Below are positions 1 to 5,625 of a DNA stretch of 7,701 nt, piece after piece (positions within the stretch are counted from its first letter, which is position 1; each line of letters opens with the position of its first letter). The position numbers and the translations under genes are program-made. The notes under the pieces were generated by a model that made no database searches, was not told the origin of the DNA, and saw nothing but the letters and a program-made list of their open reading frames with translations. The DNA is taken from contig CAZHAJ010000084.1 in the NCBI GenBank assembly GCA_964530215.1, forward strand, positions 1 to 7,701, read 5' to 3'. This DNA comes from JAAXTT01 sp964530215. Its GTDB lineage: Bacteria; Bacillota; Desulfotomaculia; Desulfotomaculales; Desulfocucumaceae.

Positions 1-918
1 ATTATTATCTCTTTCACATTCTAACAACATTTGTTTTAATCTTTCAAAAAAAAGTTTCCTATTGGGTAGCCCTGTTAAGTTGTCATAATTAGCATTTTTC
101 TCCAACTGCAATTCTAGCTTTTTGCGTTCTGTAATATCTGTAGACGAACCTACAATATAAGGTATACTATTACCTGTTAAAATAGGTGTTAGTGTCGTTA
201 GCCAAACACTATCACCCCCGGGCAAGCTTAGTTCTTCCTCATAGGTGATACTTTTTCTATAATCAATACATTTTTGATAATTTTTGGCAACAATATCCCC
301 CATCTCCTTGCCAAGCAATTCTTGTGGAGATTTGTTTTTTATCTGTTCCAAAAGTATTTTTGTTTTGTTTTGATGTGCACGATTATTACGAATGTAGCGA
401 AACTCTCCATTCTCTAAGATCTTTATTAAAAACATTGCATCTTGAGTGCCATTAAATACTTTTTCATATTCTTCTGTAATTCTCCAATTTTCTTTCTCTG
501 CTTCTTTAAAAGCAGTTATATCCGTATGTGCACCTAACATACGAAAAGCTTTTCCATTTTCATCTCTAATAGCTATACCTCTACACCTTATCCATACAGT
601 GGATCCGTTTTTATGTTTATATCGAACAATTTGATCATAAGGATGATTAGGATCTGAAATGTGCTTTTCGAAATTTTCTAAAGCTAATTTCAAATCTTCT
701 TTATAAATAATATTTTGCCATTCGCTTGACAGGTGTTTTTTTTCGTTTGGATCATATCCAAATACCTCCCAAAACTTAGGGCTCATCCATTCATTTTCAA
801 TGCTTTCTAGATCCCAATACCAAACCCCATCTAGTGAGCCTGATTGTATAAAATCAAAAATGCTTGAATTATTACAAATCAAATCATACAACTCTTTTTT
901 TAAATAATTTTCTCCCAT
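1..918 (-). CDS. PAS-PAS-GGDEF sensor protein, probable diguanylate cyclase (N-terminal part only)
   Basis: The reverse strand is open for 306 codons from ATG at 918 to the left edge, so the C-terminus is missing. Residues about 20-140 form a first PAS domain: WYWDLES near the start, FWEVFGYDP, and a closing PAC segment with HKNGSTVWIRCRG and GAHTDIT. Residues about 150-268 form a second PAS domain ending in VGSSTDITERKKLE. At 278 a GGDEF domain begins with YDNLTGLPNRKLFFERL, the classic entry motif of diguanylate cyclases, which make c-di-GMP from two GTP. The GG(D/E)EF active site lies outside the window, so activity, or a following EAL domain, cannot be judged. No membrane segment is visible, so it is probably cytoplasmic. 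The start is fixed: an in-frame TGA lies eight codons upstream and no other ATG, GTG or TTG intervenes. AAGAGG lies 14 bases upstream of it, a long spacing. It is transcribed away from the rest of the window. Confidence 0.9.
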   Translation of the reverse strand, partial: MGENYLKKELYDLICNNSSIFDFIQSGSLDGVWYWDLESIENEWMSPKFWEVFGYDPNEKKHLSSEWQNIIYKEDLKLALENFEKHISDPNHPYDQIVRYKHKNGSTVWIRCRGIAIRDENGKAFRMLGAHTDITAFKEAEKENWRITEEYEKVFNGTQDAMFLIKILENGEFRYIRNNRAHQNKTKILLEQIKNKSPQELLGKEMGDIVAKNYQKCIDYRKSITYEEELSLPGGDSVWLTTLTPILTGNSIPYIVGSSTDITERKKLELQLEKNANYDNLTGLPNRKLFFERLKQMLLECERDNN

Positions 919-1108
919 ATTGGCTGTAGATTCCTCTTCTCAAAAAATTTAACTTTCAATCAAAGTTGAAGTAAATAAGAAAGGTGTAGTAAATGTGATT
1001 ATAATATTGGTTTCTCCCATTCATGCTATTATAGTTAAATTTTCTCTTTGTTACTAGAATTATCGCTGAAACTTATTATATTATATTTTTAGTTATTTTT
1101 CATAAAAA

Positions 1109-1137
1109 TTTTCAAAACCTGCTATTGTTGCTACAAT
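1109..1137 (+). promoter_or_regulatory. Candidate sigma-A type promoter for the broken membrane gene
   Basis: TTTTCA (1109-1114, four of six matches to TTGACA) and TACAAT (1132-1137, five of six matches to TATAAT) are separated by exactly 17 bases. Transcription would begin near 1144, about 24 bases before the ATG at 1168. The -10 lies inside the dyad at 1122-1148. The call rests on motif match and position only. Confidence 0.45.
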
Positions 1138-1148
1138 AACAACAATAG
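1122..1148. promoter_or_regulatory. Operator-like nested inverted repeat over the -10 element
   Basis: CTATTGTTG (1122-1130) is repeated in perfect inverted form as CAACAATAG (1140-1148) with nine bases between. Nested in it is a second perfect dyad, TATTGT-TGCT-ACAATA (1123-1138). The whole block sits on the presumed -10 and start site of the rightward promoter, where a bound dimer would block RNA polymerase. The half-sites resemble those of MarR-type repressors in a general way, but no regulator gene is visible in the window to pair with it. As RNA it could also fold as a weak AT-rich hairpin, but without a following T-tract it is not a terminator. Confidence 0.45.
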
Positions 1149-1167
1149 TTTGAAATAGGTGGTTCTC

Positions 1168-1620
1168 ATGAACAAAACAGAGTTAAGACTTGGCTTTTGG
1201 GCGTCAATCTCATCTGCGATTTTTAGTATTATGTGGTTATTACCTTCAGTTTCAAAGATGCATTTCATGCTATACCAACATGGGATAATCTAGAGACATA
1301 TGCCAATGCATTTAGTGTTTTAAGAATATTTTATGTTAATTATTACTGGCGATTACCTACATAATTATTTTGACATGTATCCATCGCACTGTATCTGACG
1401 AGAAAAAAATTTGGAGTCTAATAGCTTTATCAATCGGAATATTATATGCAGTAATGGCAAGTATCAATTATAATATACAGTAATAACTGCCGTTGGTCAG
1501 GTAGGTTATTCTATGTTTGACATAAATATAAATTTTTTCATTGCAGCCAGTATGGTTTGGATAATCGGCGCTCCTGTGGCATTCATCCTGTTAGCAAACT
1601 GGTTTAAACAACAGGTATAA
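1168..1620 (+). pseudogene. Decayed multi-spanning membrane protein gene
   Basis: The start looks real: AGGTGG at 1157-1162 lies five bases before ATG 1168, and the first codons read MNKTELRLGFWASIS followed by a hydrophobic helix. That frame stops at a TAG about 40 codons on. The reading continues in another frame from 1257 (DAFHAIPTWDNLETYANAF), which stops at TAA 1362, and in a third from about 1343 (LLAITYIIILTCIHRTVSDEKKIW, then a second hydrophobic helix and ASINYNIQ), which stops at TAA 1481. The original frame then resumes at 1483 (ITAVGQVGYSMFD) through a last hydrophobic helix, VWIIGAPVAFILLANWF, to TAA 1618-1620. At least three frame changes break an otherwise protein-like series of segments, and a block is probably also deleted near 1500. 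I do not recognise the family; the intact protein was a multi-helix integral membrane protein of unknown function. Confidence 0.75.
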
Positions 1621-1633
1621 CTACATTTCCCAT

Positions 1634-1663
1634 TAAAAATAAGGGACAGGGAACCTGTCCCTT
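1634..1663 (-). terminator. Intrinsic terminator behind the DUF2680-type gene
   Basis: Read on the minus strand, a ten-base GC-rich stem (1663-1654 with 1650-1641, loop TTC) is followed by ATTTTTA (1640-1634), a typical rho-independent layout. It begins six bases past the stop codon at 1669 and would end transcripts from the minus-strand gene run. On the plus strand the hairpin lacks a T-tract, so it should work mainly in one direction. Confidence 0.75.
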
Positions 1664-1673
1664 GTCCCTTATT
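1638..1673. repeat. REP-like GGGACAGG palindrome with two alternative arms
   Basis: AAGGGACAGG (1641-1650) and CCTGTCCCTT (1654-1663) form a perfect ten-base stem with a three-base loop. A second copy of GTCCCTT follows immediately, so AATAAGGGAC (1638-1647) can instead pair perfectly with GTCCCTTATT (1664-1673), giving two mutually exclusive hairpins. From memory, GGGACAGG/CCTGTCCC palindromes of this sort are scattered between genes in many Clostridia and resemble REP elements mobilised by Y1 (IS200-like) transposases. Only one copy is in the window, so its repeat status in the genome is inferred. The right arm overlaps the last codons of the secreted-protein gene. Confidence 0.6.
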
Positions 1674-2079
1674 GGCTTCGGCCCATTCCTTTACCTGCTC
1701 CCCTTCCAAAACTTAAGCCTTCTTTCTGGCCCATTCGAGCTCCGCCTTCTCCCATACAGTTAGCTTGATTATTCTTAATGGTATTGTAAATTTCATCTGC
1801 CCTCTCTTGACTGATTATGTTATCCTTTACCCTTTGTTCTAATACCGCTTTTTTTTGCTCCAGCATCTGTGCTTTGAATTCTTCTAGCTTCCCCGCTTCT
1901 TTAGCAATAGTACCCATTGTCTTTCCGCTGGAACGTTCTGCATAAACGCTTTCAATAGTTTTTCCTGTTAAGCCAGAAACTACTTCGGCGGGAGTTTTCC
2001 CCGCAGCATATGCAGCCCCCGCAGAAACCATCACTAAAGCAACAACCATCGCAACTACAGTTTTTTTCATGTTTTTCAT
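1669..2079 (-). CDS. Small secreted DUF2680-type protein
   Basis: This 136-residue protein starts with a clear Sec signal peptide: a positive MKNMKK end, a hydrophobic stretch to about 23, and a likely type I cleavage after AYA (residues 23-25). The mature part is mostly helical and charged: TPAEVVSGLTGKTIESVYAE, then SGKTMGTIAKEAGKLEEFKAQ, EQRVKDNIISQERADEIY, and a Gly/Met-rich tail with one Cys (C108) and several GRG/GMG units. This pattern matches the DUF2680 (YckD-like) family of small exported Firmicute proteins as I recall it; their biochemical function is not established. AAGGAG at 2092-2087, seven bases before ATG 2079, supports this start over the ATG at 2070. It follows the histidine kinase gene by 87 bases, has its own candidate regulated promoter, and ends in a palindrome that supplies its stop codon. 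The tail may therefore have been shortened or altered. A role as a target or accessory of the adjacent two-component system is inferred. Confidence 0.85.
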   Translation of the reverse strand: MKNMKKTVVAMVVALVMVSAGAAYAAGKTPAEVVSGLTGKTIESVYAERSSGKTMGTIAKEAGKLEEFKAQMLEQKKAVLEQRVKDNIISQERADEIYNTIKNNQANCMGEGGARMGQKEGLSFGRGAGKGMGRSQ

Positions 2080-2119
2080 ACCACCACTCCTTTTTAATTA
2101 CTTTTTGTTGATAATTCAT

Positions 2120-2154
2120 ATTGTAGAAAGAAGTTGTGATAAAAGTATGATAAA
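2120..2154 (-). promoter_or_regulatory. Direct repeat (11-base period) plus -10: candidate OmpR/PhoB-type regulated promoter
   Basis: In the gap between the kinase and the DUF2680-type gene the minus strand reads TTTATCA at 2154-2148 and again at 2143-2137, an exact seven-base direct repeat with 11-base period. Winged-helix OmpR/PhoB regulators bind such tandem sites head to tail. TACAAT at 2125-2120 begins 11 bases after the second copy, and its -35 position is poor, as is usual for promoters activated by this class. A third TTATCA at 2114-2109 is out of phase. The link to the regulator encoded at 3603-4337 is inference. Confidence 0.45.
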
Positions 2155-2166
2155 AAGCTAAAAGAA

Positions 2167-3606
2167 TTATGAAATTACTTTTTTCAGCTCAAACCAGAAT
2201 GTAGTTCCAAGATCATTTTTGCTTTCTACTCCATATGAGACATTATGTGCATCCAATATACTTTTAACAATAGCAAGACCAAGCCCTGTCCCCAGTGTTC
2301 TGCCACTGTCATCCTTCTTGGCTTTCTTAAAATAGCGATCCCAAATATATGGTATATCCTCATCCTTTATCCCAGTGCCTGTGTCAGAAATTTCTATCCG
2401 CACATCATTTTGAATATCTCTAATACTAATTTTTATTAACCCACCTGTCGGTGTGTGATTAAATCCATTTATTATTAGGTTATAAAGTACCTGCTCAATC
2501 CTTATCTGGTCTGCTTCAACCAATACATCACCGGAGTTCTCCCGAACTATTTGTACATCCTTTTTAGTGCTTATAAAGGCAAAACGATTGACTACATTAT
2601 CCACAACCTTATTTATTAAAAACTGCTTTTTGTTAAATGAAAAATATCCTGCCTGCAACTGTGATAAATCTAATATTTCATCCACAAACTCCCCTAGGCG
2701 TTGGGCCTCATCTATAATAACTTCTATTTGATTTTCCCTTTTCTCTTTATTATTTCCTGTTATGTCCCTAATGGCTTCTGCATAACCCCTAATTATGCTA
2801 AGTGGTGTGCGTAGCTCGTGTGATACATTGGCAATTAGGTCTTTTCTTAGCTGCTCGATTTTTGAGAGCTGTTGCCCCAGATGATTTATGGTTCCGGCAA
2901 GTCTGCCAATTTCATCTTGATTTCCGGTTTTAATCCTAACAGAAAAATCTCCTGCGGCCATCTTTTCAGAAGCATTTTTAATTTCAAGAATGGGTCTGAT
3001 AAAACTTCTTGATATGCCAAATGAAATCAGAAGAGAAGCTATAAATAGTATCGGGGTGATATATAAAAGCTGTCGTTTTAGTATTGCCACTGTGTCCTCA
3101 ACTGGAGCCAAGGGCATATTTATGATAAAAACGCCGGGCAATTGATCATCTATTTCCATCGGCAAACCAATCATTACAAATTTGTTGCCAAACCGTGGGT
3201 GGGATAGTGTTATTTCAACCTCTTTACCTTCCATGACATTCTGAAAAACCTCAACCCTAGCACTATTATTCATCATTGGCATATGTCCGCCAAATCCGGC
3301 CGAGCCCGTTTCATACAGAGAATTGCTTGTGCTGTCCAGCAGTTCTATGCTTAAATTATTCTCAAAAGCTAAGGCATCCAACCTATCAAAAACTTCTGCT
3401 TTACTGTCCTTATCAAAACCGGAAATTATCGACAACCCTTTGGTTTTTATATCAGATATCTTCATGTCTGCATAAAAACTATCTAGGAAAACAATCTGAA
3501 AAAACCAAAGTAACATCAAGATAACTAAAACCATTGTCATCATACCAGCCCAAAGCTTTAAAGCGATACTTTTTGGCACCAATCTTTCCCAGTAAAAATT
3601 TTTCAT
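2167..3606 (-). CDS. Membrane sensor histidine kinase (HAMP, HisKA, HATPase)
   Basis: This 479-residue protein has the standard order of a class I sensor kinase. A first membrane helix spans about 17-40. An extracytoplasmic sensor region follows at about 41-175, with no domain I can name; it contains a Met/His cluster, GHMPMMNN (107-114). A second helix lies at about 178-198 and a HAMP linker at about 200-252 (RPILEIKNASEKMAAGDF). The dimerisation domain carries the H-box VSHELRTPLS with phospho-acceptor H263. The ATP-binding domain shows the N-box (QVLYNLIINGFNHTP, N376 and N380), G1 box (DTGTGI, 408-413), F box (IWDRYF) and G2 box (GTGLGLAIVK, 439-448). All catalytic motifs are intact, so it should autophosphorylate and pass phosphate to the regulator at 3603-4337. 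Its ATG overlaps the regulator stop in an ATGA arrangement, implying translational coupling. The signal sensed is unknown; its position behind a B12-type importer and before a secreted protein suggests an extracellular or envelope cue. Confidence 0.95.
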   Translation of the reverse strand: MKNFYWERLVPKSIALKLWAGMMTMVLVILMLLWFFQIVFLDSFYADMKISDIKTKGLSIISGFDKDSKAEVFDRLDALAFENNLSIELLDSTSNSLYETGSAGFGGHMPMMNNSARVEVFQNVMEGKEVEITLSHPRFGNKFVMIGLPMEIDDQLPGVFIINMPLAPVEDTVAILKRQLLYITPILFIASLLISFGISRSFIRPILEIKNASEKMAAGDFSVRIKTGNQDEIGRLAGTINHLGQQLSKIEQLRKDLIANVSHELRTPLSIIRGYAEAIRDITGNNKEKRENQIEVIIDEAQRLGEFVDEILDLSQLQAGYFSFNKKQFLINKVVDNVVNRFAFISTKKDVQIVRENSGDVLVEADQIRIEQVLYNLIINGFNHTPTGGLIKISIRDIQNDVRIEISDTGTGIKDEDIPYIWDRYFKKAKKDDSGRTLGTGLGLAIVKSILDAHNVSYGVESKNDLGTTFWFELKKVIS

Positions 3607-4337
3607 TGGTTCTTCTCTCTTATTTCAAATTTATATCCGACTCCCCAGACAGTTACAATGAATTTTCTATAATTTTTCAGACTTTCCCTTAGCATTTTTA
3701 CATGAGTGTCAACAGTCCGATCATCACCAAAAAAATCATATCCCCATATAGAATTTAAAAGCTGCTCCCGAGAAAATACGATATTGGGGTTTTTAGAAAA
3801 AAAACTAAGCAGTTCATATTCCTTTGGAGTAAGGTTGACAACACTCCCATCAACATAAACATTTCTGGAATCAAACTCAATAACCAAACCCTGTATAACA
3901 ACTTTTTCTTTTCCCAGATTGTTTTCTGCTTTAGGATAACTTCTGCGAATAATTGCCTTCATTCGAGCTATTAACTCTTTTGGACTAAAGGGTTTCACAA
4001 TATAGTCATCTACTCCCAGTTCAAAAGCCAGGAGTTTATCATATTCTTCTCCCCTTGCTGTTAGCATAATTATTGATACTGTTGAGATTTTTCTAATCTC
4101 TCTACAAACGCTCCAATCATCCATTTTAGGCATCATCAGATCCAAAATAACCATAGAATATTCTTGTTGCCTAAATAGGTCTAATGCTTGAACTCCATCT
4201 GCCGCCTCATCAGCATGGTAGCCCTGAAAGCTTATATACTCTTTAACCATATCCCTAATCCGCTCTTCGTCGTCCACAACCATTACCTTTAAATCGTTAT
4301 TTAAGCTAATAACAACACACCCCCTTATGCCAATCAT
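3603..4337 (-). CDS. OmpR/PhoB-family response regulator
   Basis: This 244-residue protein has a receiver domain (about 16-130) and a winged-helix DNA-binding domain (about 145-240). Receiver landmarks are intact: acidic pair D22/D23, phospho-acceptor D66 in VILDLMMP, T93 in MLTARG and K115 in IVKPF. A glycine usual shortly after the phosphorylation loop is Asp here (MPKMDDW). The effector domain shows LTPKEYELLSFF, SREQLLNSIWGYDF, DDRTVDTHVKMLRESL (recognition helix) and TVWGVGYKFE. It is the cognate partner of the kinase it overlaps by four bases and should bind tandem direct repeats as a dimer. The start is uncertain. The ATG at 4337 has GGAG only two bases upstream and adds about 14 residues before the first beta strand. 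A much better AAGGGGGTG lies seven bases before an in-frame ATT at 4310, giving SLNNDLKVMVVDDE at the N-terminus. The gene follows the ATPase gene by 19 bases, so co-transcription with the transporter is likely. Confidence 0.95.
   Translation of the reverse strand: MIGIRGCVVISLNNDLKVMVVDDEERIRDMVKEYISFQGYHADEAADGVQALDLFRQQEYSMVILDLMMPKMDDWSVCREIRKISTVSIIMLTARGEEYDKLLAFELGVDDYIVKPFSPKELIARMKAIIRRSYPKAENNLGKEKVVIQGLVIEFDSRNVYVDGSVVNLTPKEYELLSFFSKNPNIVFSREQLLNSIWGYDFFGDDRTVDTHVKMLRESLKNYRKFIVTVWGVGYKFEIREKNQ
4308..4326 (-). promoter_or_regulatory. Strong ribosome binding site before a possible ATT start of the response regulator
   Basis: The minus strand reads AAGGGGGTG at 4326-4318, one mismatch from the AAGGAGGTG consensus, followed after seven bases by an in-frame ATT at 4310-4308. 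Its position is ideal for a start codon there, and the site otherwise lies inside the annotated coding sequence without purpose. ATT initiation is rare but known, infC of E. coli being the textbook case. The conventional ATG at 4337 has a poorly spaced site. Confidence 0.4.
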
Positions 4338-4356
4338 CTCTCCGGGGTAATTAATG

Positions 4357-5616
4357 TCAGTTTTTCAAGTAGTCCATGAGCTCTCCGGTATTATTGACAA
4401 AGTGAGCCCCTTTGTTCTTGAGCCTTTCTAAAAGTGCCGCAGCCTTACCCTCGGTAAAATCTCTCTCTTCCATTCCTTCGCCAAAAACTATTCCGGTTAT
4501 CCCTTGCGCAACTGCTTCCATCATAGCCTCCAAATTGCGAAGGTTCCCCTCTCCTATGGAAATGGGCGGCAGGACAATCCATTTTGACTTTTTCATTAGC
4601 TTCATATGTTCTTTATATATCTCCTCACCGATCTTTGTAAATGGTGGATTTTCAATGACCGGAATATCAAAAAAGCGAGCAAAATCGAAGCCGCTGTCTT
4701 CCCTGCTTACAGGCCCCAGTGACAATGAGTATCCTTTTCCCATCAGTATTTCCAATATCGGAAGAGCTTCTTGTCCGCCACCTATTACATGAACTCTAGT
4801 TCCTCGGTTTTGTCCCTCTTTATTCCCCGGATTAATGTTGTCTTTTCCGACGCTTATCTGTAAGCGACCGTGAAAAGGATGACGAAAAATTGAAGCTTCA
4901 ACACCATAGGAAGCCTTAATATTTTCTTTTGTCAGAACTTCTTCCGCATTGCCAATGGACATTATTCTACCTTTGGCTAAAAGTATAAACTTTCGAAAAA
5001 ATAATGCAGCCAAGTTTAAATCATGAATAGCCGCTATAACATTTACCTTTTTATCACGGTTTAACCTTGAAACAATATCCAACAGTTCCCACTGGTAACC
5101 GATATCTAAATTTGCCGTGGGTTCATCCAGCAGCAATAGCTCCGGCTCCTGACAGAGAGCTCTGGCAAAAATCATGCGTTGCCTTTCACCGCCGCTTAAA
5201 CTAACGGCAGAACGATATCTCAATGGCAATATGCCGGTAATTTCCATGGCTGAATAAACAATCGCTTCATGATTATTTTTATCTTGTAAATATTTATTAT
5301 ATGGAAATCTACCCATCCGGATAACTTCTTCAACTGTAAAGTCAAAGTCCACACTGGTATCTTGGGGAACTACAGCTATCTGCCGGGCCGTTTCCCCTGA
5401 GCTGAAGCTGCCAATTTCACGACCGTTTACAATGACCGCCCCTGTGGTGGGCTCCAATACTCCGCTAATGCAGCGCAACAAGGTGGACTTCCCGGCTCCA
5501 TTAGGTCCCAGAAGTGCCACCATCTCTCCTTCATCATGGTTAAAATCTAAGCCGTCCAAAATCCTTGCGGAGTCGTACTTAATACTTAGTCCGTGTACCA
5601 TTAAGTTTAAACTCAT
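4357..5616 (-). CDS. btuD: ABC transporter ATPase of B12/siderophore type with extra C-terminal domain
   Basis: This is the 419-residue energy-coupling subunit of the importer. Residues about 4-255 form a complete FepC/BtuD-type ATPase: Walker A GPNGAGKST (37-45), Q-loop Q85 in VVPQD, signature LSGGE (140-144), Walker B LLLLDEP with catalytic E165, and switch histidine H198 in AAIHDLN. Family members usually end near 250-275 residues. Here a polar linker (about 256-272) leads to a further domain (273-419) that begins RVHVIGGGQEALPILEILMGKGY, a Rossmann-like strand-glycine-helix pattern, then has DFARFFDIPVIENPPF, KKSKWIVLPPISIGEGNLRNLEAM and a final small subdomain. I recall a similar extension on some archaeal BtuD proteins, but its function is not known to me. 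The start is well supported: AGGAG (5627-5623) overlaps the permease TAG stop, six bases before ATG 5616. Corrinoid specificity is inferred from family resemblance and context; haem or siderophore uptake is the alternative. Confidence 0.9.
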   Translation of the reverse strand: MSLNLMVHGLSIKYDSARILDGLDFNHDEGEMVALLGPNGAGKSTLLRCISGVLEPTTGAVIVNGREIGSFSSGETARQIAVVPQDTSVDFDFTVEEVIRMGRFPYNKYLQDKNNHEAIVYSAMEITGILPLRYRSAVSLSGGERQRMIFARALCQEPELLLLDEPTANLDIGYQWELLDIVSRLNRDKKVNVIAAIHDLNLAALFFRKFILLAKGRIMSIGNAEEVLTKENIKASYGVEASIFRHPFHGRLQISVGKDNINPGNKEGQNRGTRVHVIGGGQEALPILEILMGKGYSLSLGPVSREDSGFDFARFFDIPVIENPPFTKIGEEIYKEHMKLMKKSKWIVLPPISIGEGNLRNLEAMMEAVAQGITGIVFGEGMEERDFTEGKAAALLERLKNKGAHFVNNTGELMDYLKN

Positions 5617-5625
5617 TTCCCACTC

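Larger units (their letters stand above)
919..1167. other. AT-rich divergent intergenic region
   Basis: This stretch separates the PAS-GGDEF gene (leftward) from the broken membrane gene (rightward). I see no coding potential in it. On the minus strand there are TATAAT hexamers at 1003-998 and 1033-1028 that could serve the PAS-GGDEF gene, but neither has a convincing -35 partner. A small inverted repeat, AACTTT-N5-AAAGTT at 951-967, lies in the presumed leader of that gene. The right end carries the better supported rightward promoter and operator-like dyad, listed separately. Confidence 0.6.

Noticed and set aside
446..634. Plus-strand reading frame of 62 codons
   Set aside because: It lies opposite the well-supported PAS domains, has no ribosome binding site and its sequence resembles no protein family.
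1506..1709. Minus-strand reading frame of 67 codons across the palindrome and the pseudogene
   Set aside because: Its composition is explained by the palindrome, the antisense of the decayed membrane gene and the overlap with the DUF2680-type gene; no ribosome binding site fits.
2140..2180. Possible AT-rich terminator hairpin just after the kinase gene
   Set aside because: The near-repeat is almost all A and T with a bulge, giving a weak stem and no clear loop or T-tract; readthrough into the next gene is as likely.
2245..3524. Two plus-strand frames (2245-2439 and 3276-3524)
   Set aside because: Both are antisense to intact catalytic or sensor regions of the histidine kinase and show no domain or translation signal.
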